Source of the DNA: an uncultured Eubacteriales bacterium
GTDB lineage: Bacteria > Bacillota > Clostridia > Christensenellales > CAG-917
Direction of reading: 5' to 3'
Length of the DNA: 14,803 nt
Assembly (NCBI GenBank): GCA_900550855.1
Contig: URTQ01000017.1
Span: 1-14,803, forward strand
This document shows, piece by piece, positions 14,434 to 14,803 of the stretch (position 1 is the first letter of the stretch; each line of letters starts with the position of its first letter). Made by a program: the position numbers and the translations under genes. The notes under the pieces were generated by a model. It did no database searches. It saw nothing but the letters and a program-made list of their open reading frames with translations, and was not told where the DNA came from.

Positions 14434-14730
14434 ATGATAACAAGTGCACAACGCGCAAAACTTCGCAGTATGGCGCAAACGATAAATCCAATCTTCCAAA
14501 TCGGCAAAAACGGCGTGGGCGACAACCAAGTCAAAGACATTTGTCTTGCACTCGAACTTCACGAACTTGTCAAGATATCCGTCCTTCGCAACGCAGAGGC
14601 AAACACCAAAGACGTTTTGGACGAGGTATGCAAAAAGACGGGCGCAGAACCCGTAACGGCTATAGGCAACAAAATCGTGATTTACAAGCGTAGCACCCGC
14701 GACGACGTGGAACACATCGATTTGAATTAA
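14434..14730 (+). CDS. yhbY: YhbY-family (CRS1/CRM domain) RNA-binding protein
   Basis: A small single-domain RNA-binding protein that associates with pre-50S ribosomal particles in bacteria (family knowledge). Its 98 residues match the family length (about 97). The GKNG loop (residues 24-27), in the segment IFQIGKNGVG, is the diagnostic basic GxxG-like RNA-contact motif. ELHELVKISVL (41-51) and AIGNKIVIYKR (76-86) form the remaining core of the fold. ATG 14434 has GAGG 6 bases upstream. Its stop TAA lies within a run of AATTAAT heptamers. It is the second ribosome-assembly gene in the window besides typA, but not linked to it. Confidence 0.93.
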   Translation: MITSAQRAKLRSMAQTINPIFQIGKNGVGDNQVKDICLALELHELVKISVLRNAEANTKDVLDEVCKKTGAEPVTAIGNKIVIYKRSTRDDVEHIDLN

Positions 14731-14758
14731 TAATTAATAATTAATAATTAATAATTTT
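14725..14758. repeat. (AATTAAT)4 tandem repeat
   Basis: Four perfect AATTAAT heptamers (14725-14752) followed by AATTTT. The tract begins in the last codon of yhbY and provides its stop. The same heptamer ends potD. Confidence 0.9.
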
Positions 14759-14779
14759 GGGTGGGCTCTGCCCACACCC
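14759..14779. repeat. GTGGGC-TCT-GCCCAC hairpin
   Basis: A 6-3-6 hairpin (14761-14775), extended by GG on the left and CCC on the right across a one-base bulge. It directly follows the heptamer tract, as in the element after potD. No T run follows, so termination is uncertain; it could still stabilise the yhbY mRNA 3' end. The remaining 24 bases show no feature. Confidence 0.7.
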
Positions 14780-14803
14780 GAAACAAATAATCTTTTGCTT
14801 TAC

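Overview
The window looks like chromosome from a Bacillota bacterium, most likely a Clostridia-type gut anaerobe. This is inferred from a single-chain iron-sulfur serine dehydratase, an HTH-cupin regulator placed before potABCD, strong AAGGAGG-type ribosome binding sites, a lipoprotein-type PotD, and many short intergenic hairpins. The species cannot be named from the sequence. No mobile-element gene, phage gene or CRISPR array is visible; nearly every gene belongs to a known family.

Layout. Positions 1-230 hold a 29-bp direct repeat (two copies) and a long hairpin that probably ends typA. The ribosome-associated GTPase gene typA (231-2057) is the only minus-strand gene. It diverges from sdaA (2355-3590, L-serine dehydratase). 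Next come ssrA (tmRNA, 3728-4092) with its own promoter and terminator, and the metalloprotease pair tldD-tldE (4321-7031), which ends at a strong terminator. The region 7135-7484 carries a consensus promoter and a cluster of GTTTAG/CTAAAC operator half-sites in front of an HTH-cupin regulator (7485-8018). A 327-bp gene-free stretch built of small palindromes follows, including five units at an exact 22-bp period. Then comes potABCD (8346-13034), a tightly overlapping operon for spermidine/putrescine import. The window closes with a cation diffusion facilitator (13159-14340) and the small ribosome-assembly protein gene yhbY (14434-14730).

How the genes fit together. The regulator and potABCD form one polyamine-uptake unit: PotD captures the ligand, PotB and PotC form the channel, PotA drives it, and the HTH-cupin protein probably represses from the operator cluster. 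TldD and TldE act as a heterodimer. The other genes are independent housekeeping units, each with its own promoter.

Most worth a second look: duplicated C-terminal domains in both PotA and the CDF transporter, a C-terminal membrane helix on PotD, the operator cluster, the 22-bp-period hairpin array and its relatives elsewhere in the window, and (AATTAAT)n tracts that supply the stop codons of potD and yhbY. I see no clear previously undescribed multi-gene system; the novelty is in domain architecture and intergenic repeats.
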